Below, one piece after another: positions 35,154 to 45,541 of a DNA stretch of 64,000 nt; positions within the stretch are counted from its first letter, which is position 1; each line of letters starts with the position of its first letter. The DNA lies in contig CAZONI010000005.1 of assembly GCA_964581175.1 (NCBI GenBank), positions 1 to 64,000 of the forward strand, read 5' to 3'. The stretch is from B46-G9 sp964581175 (GTDB lineage: Bacteria > Desulfobacterota > DSM-4660 > Desulfatiglandales > Desulfatiglandaceae). The position numbers and the translations under genes were made by a program. Below the pieces are notes generated by a model. That model worked only from the letters and a program-made list of their open reading frames with translations, was not told the origin of the DNA and made no database searches.

Positions 35154-36710
35154 CTATTCCCATTCGATGGTGCTGGGCGGTTTTGAAGAAACATCATACA
35201 CAACTCTGTTAACCCCTTTGACGCTGTTGATGATCCGGTTTGAAATCCTGGCCATGACTTCATACGGGACCCGCGACCAATCTGCAGTCATGGCATCCAG
35301 GCTGTCCACGACTCTGACAGCGATCACGTTTTCGTACGTCCGCTCATCGCCCATGACGCCGACCGTCCTGATTGGTAAAAGGACCGCAAAGGACTGCCAT
35401 ACCTTTTCGTAGAGATCCGCTCTGCGGATCTCCTCTTGAACGATAAGATCCGCAGAGCGGAGTATTTCAAGGCGGTCTCTCGAAATTTCTCCGAGGATTC
35501 TGACCGCGAGGCCCGGGCCGGGAAAAGGCTGCCGCATAACCAGCTCCCTCGGAAGTCCCAACTCGACTGCAACCTGCCGTACTTCGTCTTTAAACAGTTC
35601 GCGCAACGGTTCTATCAACGCCAGTTTCATCGTCTCCGGAAGACCGCCCACGTTGTGGTGGCTCTTTATGGTCGCAGACGGTCCCTTGAAGGAGACACTT
35701 TCTATCACATCAGGATAAAGGGTGCCCTGGGCAAGATACCTTGCCTCTCCCAGTTCGCTTGCCTTTTCCTCAAAGACCGTTATGAATTCACGGCCGATAA
35801 TCTTTCTCTTTTCTTCCGGATCAATGATCCCTTCCAGCTTTTCCAAAAAATGATCTGAGGCATCTACCAGGTGGAACTCCATGCCATACTGTCCTTTAAA
35901 GAGGTCAGTCACCTCCTGAGCTTCGCCTCTCCGCAGAAGGCCGTTATCCACGAATATGCATGACAGTTTGTCACCGATCGCCTTGTGCAGCATGACTGCA
36001 GTCACCGACGAATCGACTCCTCCGGAAAGGCCGCAGACGACACGGTCGTCCCCCACCGTATCCCGGAGACTCTTTACGGTGCGCCTGACAAATGACGACA
36101 TGGTCCAGGACGGCTCGCATCCGCAAACGCGAAACAGAAAATTCTTGAGGATTCTCGTCCCGCTCGGTGTATGAACCACCTCCGGATGGAACTGCACGCC
36201 AAAGATCCTTCTCTCGTTGTTCGCCATGGCGGCTATGGGGCTGTTCTTGCTGGAAGCCAGGACCTCAAAACCTTCCGGCATCTTTTCGATGCGGTCACCA
36301 TGGCTCATCCATACGGTTTCATCTCCTTCAGTTCCGACACCGTAGAAGATGTCCCGGTGATCGAGTATCCGGATCTGCGCATTGCCGTACTCCCGGTCAA
36401 CAGCCTTTGCCACGAGTCCTTGCAGGACATGGGTCAGGAACTGCATGCCGTAGCAGATCCCCAGTACCGGAACAGCCAGTTCCAGGACTCTCCTTTCTGC
36501 CAGCGGAGCGTTCGGCTCAAAAATACTTGCGGGGCTCCCGGAGAGGATGATTCCCATCGGTCCAAAGGCCTTGATCTTCCCCATTTCCATGTGAAAGGGG
36601 TGAATCTCACAGTAGACCTGGGCCTCGCGAACTCTCCTGGCGATGAGCTGGGTGTACTGGGACCCGAAATCCAGGATCAGTATCTTCTGATTGTAAAGCG
36701 CGCTCGTCAT
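35154..36710 (-). CDS. guaA: GMP synthase (glutamine-hydrolysing)
   Basis: 518 residues; converts XMP to GMP with glutamine and ATP. The GATase domain has Cys86 (LGICYGMQF) and VQFHPEVVHT; the ATP pyrophosphatase loop is SGGVDSS; the C-terminal dimerisation domain ends KPPSTIEWE, the normal GuaA end. It follows guaB by 33 bp. Confidence 0.97.
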   Translation of the reverse strand: MTSALYNQKILILDFGSQYTQLIARRVREAQVYCEIHPFHMEMGKIKAFGPMGIILSGSPASIFEPNAPLAERRVLELAVPVLGICYGMQFLTHVLQGLVAKAVDREYGNAQIRILDHRDIFYGVGTEGDETVWMSHGDRIEKMPEGFEVLASSKNSPIAAMANNERRIFGVQFHPEVVHTPSGTRILKNFLFRVCGCEPSWTMSSFVRRTVKSLRDTVGDDRVVCGLSGGVDSSVTAVMLHKAIGDKLSCIFVDNGLLRRGEAQEVTDLFKGQYGMEFHLVDASDHFLEKLEGIIDPEEKRKIIGREFITVFEEKASELGEARYLAQGTLYPDVIESVSFKGPSATIKSHHNVGGLPETMKLALIEPLRELFKDEVRQVAVELGLPRELVMRQPFPGPGLAVRILGEISRDRLEILRSADLIVQEEIRRADLYEKVWQSFAVLLPIRTVGVMGDERTYENVIAVRVVDSLDAMTADWSRVPYEVMARISNRIINSVKGVNRVVYDVSSKPPSTIEWE

Positions 36711-36743
36711 GTAAATTCCTTCTTCTGGACAATCAACTCTGTC

Positions 36744-38207
36744 TTACTCCATCCTGTAATTGGGGGCCTCCTTGATAATGATCACGTCATGGACGTGACT
36801 TTCCCTGAGCCCGGCGGGCGAGATCTGTATGAACCTGGCAGAGGTCTGAAGCGCTCCGATGTCGATGCATCCCAGATATCCCATGCCGGACCGGAGTCCT
36901 CCCACGAGCTGGTACACCGTGTCAGCCAACGGCCCGCGATAAGGTACGCGGCCGACTATCCCCTCCGGAACGAGCTTTTTCTCAAGCTCCCTGTCTTCCT
37001 GAAAATACCGGTCTCTGCTTCCTTCCTTCATTGCTTCAAGGGATCCCATCCCACGATAGACCTTATAGGACCTCCCTTGAAACAGGATAGTCTCACCGGG
37101 GCTCTCTTCCGTCCCGGCGAAGAGGCTCCCTATCATGACCGAATCGGCGCCGCCTGCCAGGGCTTTTGTCACATCACCGGAAAACTTGATCCCTCCGTCT
37201 GCGATAACCGGAACGTTTGCGTCCTTCGCTGCCTCGGCACATTCCATAATTGCGCTCAGCTGCGGGACCCCTACCCCGGCCACCACGCGTGTGGTGCATA
37301 TGGAACCGGGACCGACACCGACCTTAACAGCGTCTGCCCCGGCATCAATGAGAGCCCGGGTTCCTCCCCCTGTGGCCACGTTTCCCGCAATAAGCTCCAG
37401 TTTCGGATACTGTTTCTTGACGCTTCTGACCGTTTCCAGCACTTTTTCCGAGTGTCCATGCGCAGTATCGATCACGATCACATCCACATCGGCCGACAGG
37501 AGACCTGCTACCCTTTCCATCGTGTCCGGCCCGATTCCCACCGCCGCCCCCACGCGAAGCCTCCCCAGGTCATCTTTGCAGGAATCGGGGTATTTCTTGA
37601 TTTTCTCGATATCTTTGATGGTGATGAGGCCCTGCAGTTTTCCTTCGTCGTCCACAACCAGCAGTTTTTCGATGCGTCTTTCGTGAAGGATTGCCTTTGA
37701 CTCCTCAAGAGTTATCCCCACCTTTGCGGTGGCCAGATTTTCTTTGGTCATCACCGCGTTCACTTCCTGGTCCAGGTTGGTCTCAAACCGGAGATCCCGG
37801 TTCGTTATGATGCCCAGAAGATTTCCCGCCTTGACCACCGGTACGCCGGAAATCCTGTACTTCTTCATGATGTCCAGCACTTCATAAATCTTCTGTTCCG
37901 GCTCCACCGTAATTGGATCCACGATCATCCCGCTTTCCGACTTCTTGACCTTTTCAACCTCCAGGGCCTGGCGCTCTATGGCCATATTCTTGTGGATAAA
38001 ACCGAGACCTCCCTGTCGCGCCATGGTAATGGCCGTTTCAGACTCGGTTACGGTATCCATGGCGGCGCTCACAATGGGAATATTCAGTGTGATATTCCGG
38101 GAAAGTCTGGTTTTGACATCGACTTCTCCCGGCAACATGGACGAACGCGCAGGCACCAGCAACAGGTCATCGAAAGTGAAGCCGAATGGAACATCCTCTT
38201 TATGCAT
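36744..38207 (-). CDS. guaB: inosine-5'-monophosphate dehydrogenase
   Basis: 487 residues from the ATG at 38207, which has GGAGG 9 nt upstream; two nearer ATGs and a longer frame were rejected on spacing. Converts IMP to XMP. FTFDDLLLVPARSS opens the barrel. Two CBS domains occupy about 95-210 (MTKENLATAKVGITLEESKA, 20 residues). The active-site loop GSICTTRVVAG holds the catalytic Cys, and the flap GMGSLEAM follows. It forms an operon with guaA. Confidence 0.97.
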   Translation of the reverse strand: MHKEDVPFGFTFDDLLLVPARSSMLPGEVDVKTRLSRNITLNIPIVSAAMDTVTESETAITMARQGGLGFIHKNMAIERQALEVEKVKKSESGMIVDPITVEPEQKIYEVLDIMKKYRISGVPVVKAGNLLGIITNRDLRFETNLDQEVNAVMTKENLATAKVGITLEESKAILHERRIEKLLVVDDEGKLQGLITIKDIEKIKKYPDSCKDDLGRLRVGAAVGIGPDTMERVAGLLSADVDVIVIDTAHGHSEKVLETVRSVKKQYPKLELIAGNVATGGGTRALIDAGADAVKVGVGPGSICTTRVVAGVGVPQLSAIMECAEAAKDANVPVIADGGIKFSGDVTKALAGGADSVMIGSLFAGTEESPGETILFQGRSYKVYRGMGSLEAMKEGSRDRYFQEDRELEKKLVPEGIVGRVPYRGPLADTVYQLVGGLRSGMGYLGCIDIGALQTSARFIQISPAGLRESHVHDVIIIKEAPNYRME

Positions 38208-38306
38208 ATTCATCATCCTCCAGCAAAAACTCAACAGATACAAGCAGAAAGGTCTTCCTGATGCGACTGCCGGGAGACCCGGAGGCCACTCTCAGAGGTA
38301 GTGAGA

Positions 38307-39259
38307 TTACACATTCCCCATGTATTCCCATAACAGCCCCTCAAGGAGATCCGAGAAGCAGGCGGTGAGCTGTTCCAGGGGAAAAAAATCCATTATCTCG
38401 GTGGTAAGAAGAACACCCGCCGGTAACACGCCGGCCCTGCCGGCATCCAACCCGTACCTGGTGACTCTTTCTTCCCTTTTCAAGGTGATCATTTCCCCGA
38501 AGAGTTCCTGGATGGCCTCCTTCGTTATCTTGAGACCGGTTATGCGATGCGGATCCAGATCCCTGGTGGAAATGGTGTGCAGCAACATACTAAGGGTTAC
38601 GATGGTTCCTCCTGTCCCCGCCATCGAAAATACCCTCCGGGAGGGTATTCGGTCAAGTCCATTCATCAGCTTTTGCCTGATAAAATCACGAAGAGCGTCG
38701 ATATCTGAGCCTTTTGGCGGGTCTGTCTTCAAGTACTCCTCCGTGAGTATGGATGCCCCTACAGGTAGAGAACGGCTCCAACATTCCCCGCAATTCGCAA
38801 GCACAAATTCCGTACTGCCGCCACCCAGGTCCACTATCAGGCGAGGCTTCCTTTCCATGTGGAGAGCATGGTGAACTGCAACAGCACTGAGTCGCGCCTC
38901 TTCTTCGCCGGTGATTGCCCTGATCCCAATACCCGTTCCCTCTCTCAACAACCGGAGAAATTCCTCTCTGTTTTCCGCCTGTCTCACAACTCCGGTAGCA
39001 ACAGCGACAGTCATCTCCACCCGGTACGCATGAATAGACCGCTCAAATGCACGGAGGACGTCCAACACACGACGTACCGCATCCGCTGAAAGGATCCCCC
39101 CTTTCCGCTATGGAAATCACTCCCTAGATGGACATACGACCGATGTCTCGCCATGTGCAGAATACTGTGAGAGGCCTCATCCCATTCCGCTATGAGCAAT
39201 CGTGCCGTATGGGTGCCGAGGTCTATGGAAGCGAGTCTTCTGCTCATCTTTGTGTTCAA
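38307..39259 (-). pseudogene. Ppx/GppA family phosphatase, split by a frameshift
   Basis: Two frames together give one ASKHA protein of about 317 residues. The first (39259 to about 39096) starts RRLASIDLGTHTARLLIAEW and runs to HLGSDFHSGKGG. The second resumes ILSADAVRRVLDVLRAFERS and contains the phosphate-binding LIVDLGGGSTEFVL and MAGTGGT. The break falls exactly in a run of six C on the + strand (39096-39101); seven would restore the reading frame. All motifs on both sides are intact, so the break may be a sequencing error, a phase-variable tract or a very recent mutation. Expected role: exopolyphosphatase or pppGpp phosphohydrolase. Confidence 0.85.
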
Positions 39260-39313
39260 TTCGAACCCAAACGACAGCGATTATCCTCGGTTTGAAGGGA
39301 TTCAATCTTATCA

Positions 39314-40918
39314 TTATTCAGCATTCAACCTTTCCTTCACGGAGAGCCCGAACATGCCGGCGAGCGACTTTAATTCCTCCGCTCGCATAAACCAGACAGA
39401 TACGAGATAGCTGCCCGTCCCCAGAACGATCAGTGCTGACAGACAAAGAATATTGTGCAGAAACCTTGACTGAGGGCCAAAAACCAGCCCCCATCTTTTT
39501 GCACAGAGTAAGGTCAGGCCCATAACCAGAGATGCAATTCCACTTCTTGCTGCCGACACGAGAAGGGGCCCGATAACCAGGGTCTTGACGCGCCGAAAAA
39601 GCAGGACGGCAAGGAGGCAGAATTGCACGCTGGAGGCTACGGACAAAGCCAGAGCGAGTCCCCCATGTCTCAGGGGACCCATCAGCATCAGGCTCAGCGC
39701 AATGTTCGCAACTACGGCCACGATGGCCACCTTGACCGGCGTCTTCGTGTCCTGGAGGGCATAGAAACCGGAAACAAGAATCCGTATGCCGGAAAATGCC
39801 CAAAGGCCCAGGGTATAGTAAAAAAGGGCCTGATCTGTCATGAGCGTGGCATAGGCGCTGAACTGCCCTCGCTGAAGGAGAATTGAAATAATTTGTCTGC
39901 CAAGGACAACCAGTCCCACAGTTGCCGGGATGGTGACAAAGAAGACGAGCCGCAGGGCATGGGACAAGGTCCTGTTGAACTCATCAAGATTTTTTTCAGC
40001 GGCATGTCCCGAAAGAGAAGGGAGAACCGCCGTACTGATTGCTATGGCGAACACGCCCAAAGGAAATTGAACTATCCGATCCGCATAGTAGAGCCACGAT
40101 ATGCTTCCTTCGGGGAGGAAGGAAGCGAGCAAGGTCCCGATAAACCCGTTAAACTGGTATACCGCCGAGCCGAAAACCGCCGGGAGCATCAGGCGGCCGA
40201 TCCGTCTCACAGCCGGGTGATCGGGCATCCACGACGGCAACAGCCGCATGCCTGATTTCATGATCCATGGGATCTGCAGGGCCACCTGCAGCAGTCCCCC
40301 GATAAAGACACCCAGCGCCACTCCAACAATAGGTTCGGAAAGGTGGGGAGACAGCAGGAAGGCGCCGCCTATGATGCCCACATTAAGGAGAATCGGGGCA
40401 GCGGCCGGAGCCGCAAAACGCCGGAGCGAATTGAGGACTCCCATGAAAAAAGCGACCAGACTTATAAACAGGATGTAGGGAAAGGTTATGCGGGTGAGCA
40501 GGACCGTGAGATCATACTTCATTCCGCTTCCACCGAACCCAAAGGCCTGAACTCTCACAATCCACGGAGAAAAAAGGACACCAAGCACCGTAATAACGGC
40601 CAGGGCCAGGGAAAGGATGGTCAACACGATCCGGGCCATTTCAAAGGCGTCATTCTTTCCTTTCCGCGTCAGGTATTCGGTGAAAACAGGGATAAAGGCT
40701 ATGGTGAGAGACCCTTCGGCAAAAAGACGCCGCAACAGGTTCGGGATTCGAAATGCGACGAAGAAGGCATCAGCGCTTAACCCGGAGCCGAAAAGAGAGG
40801 CAATGACCATGTCGCGTATGAGACCGAGCACACGGCTAAGAAAGGTGAAGACGCTCACCACACCGGCGGCCCGGCTCACCTTTTCCCCTTCAGATCTGAT
40901 ATTCTTAGAATTCGGCAC
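39314..40918 (-). CDS. murJ: lipid II flippase MurJ (MviN family)
   Basis: 534 residues, about 14 hydrophobic helices; moves lipid II across the inner membrane. It opens with a polar N terminus, then TFLSRVLGLIRDMVIASLFG (20 residues), the MviN signature, and has RRLFAEGSLTIAFIPVFTEY (20 residues). Divergent from rpsT, separated by 69 bp with the rpsT promoter in it. Confidence 0.95.
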   Translation of the reverse strand: MPNSKNIRSEGEKVSRAAGVVSVFTFLSRVLGLIRDMVIASLFGSGLSADAFFVAFRIPNLLRRLFAEGSLTIAFIPVFTEYLTRKGKNDAFEMARIVLTILSLALAVITVLGVLFSPWIVRVQAFGFGGSGMKYDLTVLLTRITFPYILFISLVAFFMGVLNSLRRFAAPAAAPILLNVGIIGGAFLLSPHLSEPIVGVALGVFIGGLLQVALQIPWIMKSGMRLLPSWMPDHPAVRRIGRLMLPAVFGSAVYQFNGFIGTLLASFLPEGSISWLYYADRIVQFPLGVFAIAISTAVLPSLSGHAAEKNLDEFNRTLSHALRLVFFVTIPATVGLVVLGRQIISILLQRGQFSAYATLMTDQALFYYTLGLWAFSGIRILVSGFYALQDTKTPVKVAIVAVVANIALSLMLMGPLRHGGLALALSVASSVQFCLLAVLLFRRVKTLVIGPLLVSAARSGIASLVMGLTLLCAKRWGLVFGPQSRFLHNILCLSALIVLGTGSYLVSVWFMRAEELKSLAGMFGLSVKERLNAE

Positions 40919-40926
40919 GAAAATCC

Positions 40927-40956
40927 TTGACAGAATTGGCGCAATTGAAATAGATT
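40927..40956 (+). promoter_or_regulatory. promoter of rpsT
   Basis: TTGACA (40927-40932), an 18-bp spacer and TAGATT (40951-40956), about 30 nt before the rpsT start. It is predicted by consensus. Confidence 0.55.
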
Positions 40957-40987
40957 AAATTATTATTTTATTCCTGGAGGTTCTGAA

Positions 40988-41257
40988 TTGGCAAACCATA
41001 AATCAGCTCTCAAAAGGGCCAAGCAAAGTGAAATGAGAAGGCTCAGAAACAAGGGCTATAAAACAAGGGTCAAAAACATCGTCAAAGCGGTCCAAAAAGC
41101 AGCAGACGGAGATTCACCAGAGGAAGCCCGGGGCGCATTTACCAAGGCTGTTTCCACTATCCAGAAAACAGCATCCAAAGGGGTCATTCACAAGAATACC
41201 GCCGCCCGCAAGATCTCCCGCCTCGCACGGCGGGTTAATCAGCTTGAAATTTCTTGA
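40988..41257 (+). CDS. rpsT: 30S ribosomal protein S20
   Basis: 89 residues, highly basic. ANHKSALKRAKQSEMRRLRN is the S20 N terminus and NTAARKISRLARRVN the C terminus. The start is TTG with CTGGAGG upstream, a known feature of rpsT in several bacteria (inefficient start used in autoregulation). It converges on holA with only 8 bp between stops. Confidence 0.96.
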   Translation: MANHKSALKRAKQSEMRRLRNKGYKTRVKNIVKAVQKAADGDSPEEARGAFTKAVSTIQKTASKGVIHKNTAARKISRLARRVNQLEIS

Positions 41258-41265
41258 AACGCTTC

Positions 41266-42264
41266 TCAAAGGCACAACGATATCACGATATTTTCAAGAA
41301 CCGTACGCTCGGATGAGCCCCTCTTGAGGAGTCCATCCGAGCGATACAGGAGATGCAAGGCATCCTCAATCTCCTCAAATTCCCACTTTCTTGACTGTTG
41401 CGCAATCTTGTTTCCCAGAAACCCGGGAATACCCACTTTCATCGGCAAGTCCTTGACCTGCCCTCCCCCTTCCAAAATCTTTTTTGTATGAGAGATCAGC
41501 CGGATCTGTCTGTTCAGCATGCCCAGTACCCTCAGCGCCCCGCTCCGATCTTCGTCGAGAAATCGATTCAAGACCCTGAGAGATGGTTCAGTCCGCCTGA
41601 AGGAAACCTCGTCCATCAGTTCAAACACCGTGTACGCGCGGCTGAAAACGGCGAGTTCCTTCACCTCTTCCCTGCCGACATGGCCCTTTCCGTGTCGCAG
41701 GGAGAGTTTTTCCAGCTCCGAATACAGGTCCTGCAGACGATTCCCGACCATTTGGAAAAGGTAAGCGCAGGCTTCCCCATCCATATCCATACCCATTTCC
41801 CCGGCAGTGGTCCGCAGCCAGGGAACAACCTCCCTGTCGGGGAGCCTGTTGAACGCAACACTCCACCCCGCTTCTCTCATCCGCTTGTAAAACCTGGTCT
41901 TGAAATTGGTTTTTCCTGAAACGAAAATCAGGCAGGTGGTCGGAACGGGATTTTCGAGATACGGGACAAAGCTTTCAAGGGCTGATGGAGAAAAACTCTC
42001 CGTTCTCCGGACGATGACGAGCCGGTTGGGAGACATGAAAGGCAGTGATCTGGCGGCATCCAGTATCGATGAGCCTTCGGTTTCACCGCCGTAAAACAAT
42101 TCTATATTCAAATCCTTCGCCGCCTCCGGGACGAAGGTGTCCCGGATCTCCGTGAGGAGTTTTTCAAGCCTGAAACGGCTTTCACCGTGAAAGAGATAGA
42201 CAGCTTGAAGAGTGCCCTTTCTTAAGTGCCGCAAAACGGCTTCCGGCTGGATGTCGCGTGCCAT
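41266..42264 (-). CDS. holA: DNA polymerase III subunit delta
   Basis: 332 residues from the ATG at 42264, whose A overlaps the lptE stop (TGATG). The clamp-loader delta subunit opens the beta clamp. The N-terminal AVYLFHGESRFRLEKLLTEI (20 residues) and LPFMSPNRLVIVRR fit the family, as does the C-terminal collar helix region with MLNRQIRLI. Confidence 0.92.
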   Translation of the reverse strand: MARDIQPEAVLRHLRKGTLQAVYLFHGESRFRLEKLLTEIRDTFVPEAAKDLNIELFYGGETEGSSILDAARSLPFMSPNRLVIVRRTESFSPSALESFVPYLENPVPTTCLIFVSGKTNFKTRFYKRMREAGWSVAFNRLPDREVVPWLRTTAGEMGMDMDGEACAYLFQMVGNRLQDLYSELEKLSLRHGKGHVGREEVKELAVFSRAYTVFELMDEVSFRRTEPSLRVLNRFLDEDRSGALRVLGMLNRQIRLISHTKKILEGGGQVKDLPMKVGIPGFLGNKIAQQSRKWEFEEIEDALHLLYRSDGLLKRGSSERTVLENIVISLCL

Positions 42265-42833
42265 CAAAACCTTTCCATGGTCTGGGCATATACTCTCTTG
42301 GCCAGATTTCTGGCAATCGTCTTCACGGCCAGCGTTTGGTTGTAGCGAGTCTTAAGCGGGTCTGTGCTCACGGAGTAGGATGCCTTATCGGTCACGCCTT
42401 TTTGATCCCAGAGTATGCGACCGGAAGCGCGATCGATGAGCCGGGCATCCATTCTGAGCCATAGCCATCTGCTGCCGGTAGTCGCATAGTTGAACGTCCG
42501 GCCCTGGACGGTGTTCTGTCTCACGTCATAGGTGAGCGGATCGCTGCCGATGCGGGTTATCTGAATCTCCAGAACCGCATCGGCACTCTCCTTTGAAACC
42601 ACGGGCAGGCCTGAATGATCAATGAATTCCTCCCGGATAATTCGGGTGAAATCTCCCTCGAACCCCAAGGTCGAGGCGGGGCTTTTCACCATTGGCACCG
42701 CAATACTAGATATTTGCAGGCCCTCGGGTTTTCCTGTCTGCTGGAAATGGTAGGAGCATGAACCTCCGCCCAAGGCAAGAAATGCCAGGAAAGGGAGAAC
42801 ACTTCGATAGAAGCCTCTTGATCTCGTCTTCAT
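42264..42833 (-). CDS. lptE: LPS-assembly lipoprotein LptE
   Basis: 189 residues. The signal ends LALGGGSC with Cys26 the probable lipidated residue; the lipobox is weak, but CSYHFQ after it matches the LptE G-C-G-Y-x-F pattern. The domain contains FTRIIREEFIDHSGLPVV and the repeated beta strands of the family. It would plug LptD in the outer membrane, evidence for a Gram-negative envelope. Located leuS-lptE-holA, a classical order. Confidence 0.88.
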   Translation of the reverse strand: MKTRSRGFYRSVLPFLAFLALGGGSCSYHFQQTGKPEGLQISSIAVPMVKSPASTLGFEGDFTRIIREEFIDHSGLPVVSKESADAVLEIQITRIGSDPLTYDVRQNTVQGRTFNYATTGSRWLWLRMDARLIDRASGRILWDQKGVTDKASYSVSTDPLKTRYNQTLAVKTIARNLAKRVYAQTMERF

Positions 42834-42847
42834 TTTCTATTCCTTTT

Positions 42848-45427
42848 TCACACGACCATGTTGACCAGTCTTCCCCTGACCACGATCACTTTCTTGAGCC
42901 GCTTTTCACCTATGAAGCGCTGCACCCGGTCATCTGCGAGGGCGGCTGTCTTGAGTTCCTCGTCTCCGAAAGAAATGGGAACCTCGATTCTGCTCCGCAC
43001 CTTTCCATTTACCTGCAATACCACCAGCTTGCTCTCAACGCTCAACGCCTCTTCTCTATGTGCGGGCCATTGGGCCTTTTGGATGCTCCCCTCTTGACCC
43101 AGCATCTGCCAGAGTTCTTCAGTCATGTGCGGCGCTACTGGAGAAAGCAGGACAACAATCGCGTCCACTGCTTCCCGCAATACGGACAAAGCCCGTGCAT
43201 CCCTGCTTCTGTTTTCAATCCCAAGAAACTGATAGACTTCGTTCACCAACTCCATGACCGCGGAAATGGCTGTGTTGAAATGGAAGCGATCCTCGATATC
43301 ACTGGTTACTTTCTTGATGGTCTGGTGGGTCTTTCTATGAATCTTCCTGAGATCCTCAGAAAGCTCATCTCCTCCTTTAAATGTTTTGGCTGTCTTAATG
43401 TCTTCCAGGTTGTCCGCGATGAGACGCCAGACACGGTTCAGAAATCGATAGGCCCCTTCTACACCCTGATCGTTCCACTCCAGGTCCTTCTCAGGAGGTG
43501 ACGCAAACAAGCAGAACATCCTCACCGTGTCCGCTCCATAAGTATCAATAAGCGCCTGGGGGTCGACGACGTTTTTCTTGGACTTGGACATCTTTACGGT
43601 CTTTCCGGTAACGACCGGAGTGCCGCACAAAGAGCATCGTCCGTCTTCCACTTCCTGTGGAAAGAGGTACCCATGCCTGGGGCACTCCTGGGTCTCCTTG
43701 CAGACCATCCCCTGGGTAAGGAGATTGGTGAACGGTTCACGCACGTTCAGATAGTCCAAATTCCTCAGAACCCTCGTGTAAAATCTTGAGTAGAGCAAAT
43801 GAAGAATAGCGTGTTCTATACCACCGATATACTGATCCACCGGCATCCAGTAGTCTACTCTTTTCCTGTCCAGAGGTCCATTTACGTAATCCGGGCAGGC
43901 ATAACGGTCAAAATACCAGGAGGATTCGACAAACGTATCCATGGTATCCGTTTCCCTCCTCGCCTCTTCTCCACACTTGGGGCAAACGGCCTTATAGAAA
44001 GAGGCCTCGAAAGGCAAAGGAGACCCCCCGTTCGGCCTCATATCAAGATCCAGTGGAAGCACCACAGGCAGATCCTCTTCAGGAACAGGAACGGTGCCGC
44101 ACCGGTCACAGTACAAAATTGGGATGGGAGCCCCCCAATAACGCTGCCGGGAAATTCCCCAGTCTCTGAGCCGGTAATTCACTGTTTTGTAGCCCAGCCC
44201 TTTTGACTCCAGGTAGCCCGCTATCTCGTCAAGAGCGGCGAGATTTCGCTGACCGTTGAACGGACCGCTGTTGACCAGGATGCCCTCATCCACGTAGGCT
44301 TCGGTCATATCGTCTTCATCCAGTTCGCGGTCCGGGGGGCTGATTACGACCCTGAGGGGGAGATCATACTTCTTCGCGAATTCGAAATCTCGCTGATCAT
44401 GTGTCGGGACCGCCATGATTGCCCCGGTACCGTACTCGGCAAGGACGAAGTTGGCGACGTAAATAGGGATCTGCTCATTTGTCATGGGGTTCAGGCAGTA
44501 CCTTCCGGTAAACATGCCTTCTTTTACCGTAAAATCAGCGGTCCGTATGAAGCTGTCCATCTTCAGGGTTTTCTCAATAAAGGCGATGACCTCTTTTTCT
44601 TGCGGCAATCCCTTTACCAGGTCGCGGACCATGGGGTGCTCAGGGGCGAAACAAAGGAACGTGGCCCCGTAAAGGGTATCCTGTCTGGTAGTAAAGACCT
44701 CTATGACCTGCTCCGATTGCGGGACCGGGAATCGAATGATCGCCCCAATGCTCTTCCCTATCCAATTGCGCTGCATTGTCAACACACGGTCAGGCCATCC
44801 CGGCAGTTTCTCGCAATACTCCAGGATTTCCTCAGCGTAGTCAGTAATCTTCAGAAACCAGCTGTCCATCTCCCTGATGACTACTTCTTCATCGGTATGA
44901 CGCCAGCAGCAACCGTTTTCCACCTGTTCATTCGCGAGGACACTCTGGCATTTTTCACACCAATTGACATGCGTTCGCTTCTTGTATGCAAGCCCCTTTT
45001 CATACATTTTGAGGAAAATGAGCTGTTCCCATCGATAATATTCGGGATCGCACGTGGCCAGCTCACGCTCCCAGTCGTAGCTGAATCCCATCCTCTTGAG
45101 CTGGGTCTTCATGGCCCGGATGTTGTCATAGGTCCATTTGGCCGGATGAGTCTTATTCTCGATCGCCGCATTTTCCGCGGGCATGCCAAAGGCATCCCAT
45201 CCCATGGGATGGAGAACATTTTTTCCGCGCATCCTCATGTATCTTGCGACCACATCCCCGATGGTGTAGTTGCGTACGTGGCCCATATGAATCTTTCCCG
45301 AAGGATAAGGGAACATCTCCAGGAGATAATATTTTTCCCTGTCCGGGTCTTCGAACGTCTGAAACAGTTTTTCCTGCGCCCAGATTTCCTGCCATTTCTC
45401 TTCTAGTTGTTGGGGGTGGTACTTCAT
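42848..45427 (-). CDS. leuS: leucyl-tRNA synthetase
   Basis: 859 residues, class I. The HIGH motif is HMGH (47-50) in YPSGKIHMGHVRNY, and the KMSKS loop is KMSKSKKNVVDP. The CP1 editing domain with VPTHDQRDFEFA and zinc-ribbon cysteines (CDRC, CPKC, CSLC) are present. It lies 14 bp before lptE. Confidence 0.97.
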   Translation of the reverse strand: MKYHPQQLEEKWQEIWAQEKLFQTFEDPDREKYYLLEMFPYPSGKIHMGHVRNYTIGDVVARYMRMRGKNVLHPMGWDAFGMPAENAAIENKTHPAKWTYDNIRAMKTQLKRMGFSYDWERELATCDPEYYRWEQLIFLKMYEKGLAYKKRTHVNWCEKCQSVLANEQVENGCCWRHTDEEVVIREMDSWFLKITDYAEEILEYCEKLPGWPDRVLTMQRNWIGKSIGAIIRFPVPQSEQVIEVFTTRQDTLYGATFLCFAPEHPMVRDLVKGLPQEKEVIAFIEKTLKMDSFIRTADFTVKEGMFTGRYCLNPMTNEQIPIYVANFVLAEYGTGAIMAVPTHDQRDFEFAKKYDLPLRVVISPPDRELDEDDMTEAYVDEGILVNSGPFNGQRNLAALDEIAGYLESKGLGYKTVNYRLRDWGISRQRYWGAPIPILYCDRCGTVPVPEEDLPVVLPLDLDMRPNGGSPLPFEASFYKAVCPKCGEEARRETDTMDTFVESSWYFDRYACPDYVNGPLDRKRVDYWMPVDQYIGGIEHAILHLLYSRFYTRVLRNLDYLNVREPFTNLLTQGMVCKETQECPRHGYLFPQEVEDGRCSLCGTPVVTGKTVKMSKSKKNVVDPQALIDTYGADTVRMFCLFASPPEKDLEWNDQGVEGAYRFLNRVWRLIADNLEDIKTAKTFKGGDELSEDLRKIHRKTHQTIKKVTSDIEDRFHFNTAISAVMELVNEVYQFLGIENRSRDARALSVLREAVDAIVVLLSPVAPHMTEELWQMLGQEGSIQKAQWPAHREEALSVESKLVVLQVNGKVRSRIEVPISFGDEELKTAALADDRVQRFIGEKRLKKVIVVRGRLVNMVV

Positions 45428-45541
45428 CTTCTACCAGTCCTTCCTCTCAATTGCCTGTCGCTGCCAGCGTCTTTCGTAGTCGCGGTGAAACATCCCATCC
45501 GCACCGGTGAACAAACATTCTACCACGTCCTCTCATTCCAT

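Noticed and set aside
35411..35462. Nested palindromes around GATCCGC...GCGGATC inside guaA
   Set aside because: They encode the similar peptides RSADL and RRADL in a conserved part of GuaA. Coincidence of coding sequence is sufficient.
38186..38310. Small plus-strand frames between guaB and ppx/gppA
   Set aside because: Very short, no ribosome site and antisense to the guaB leader.
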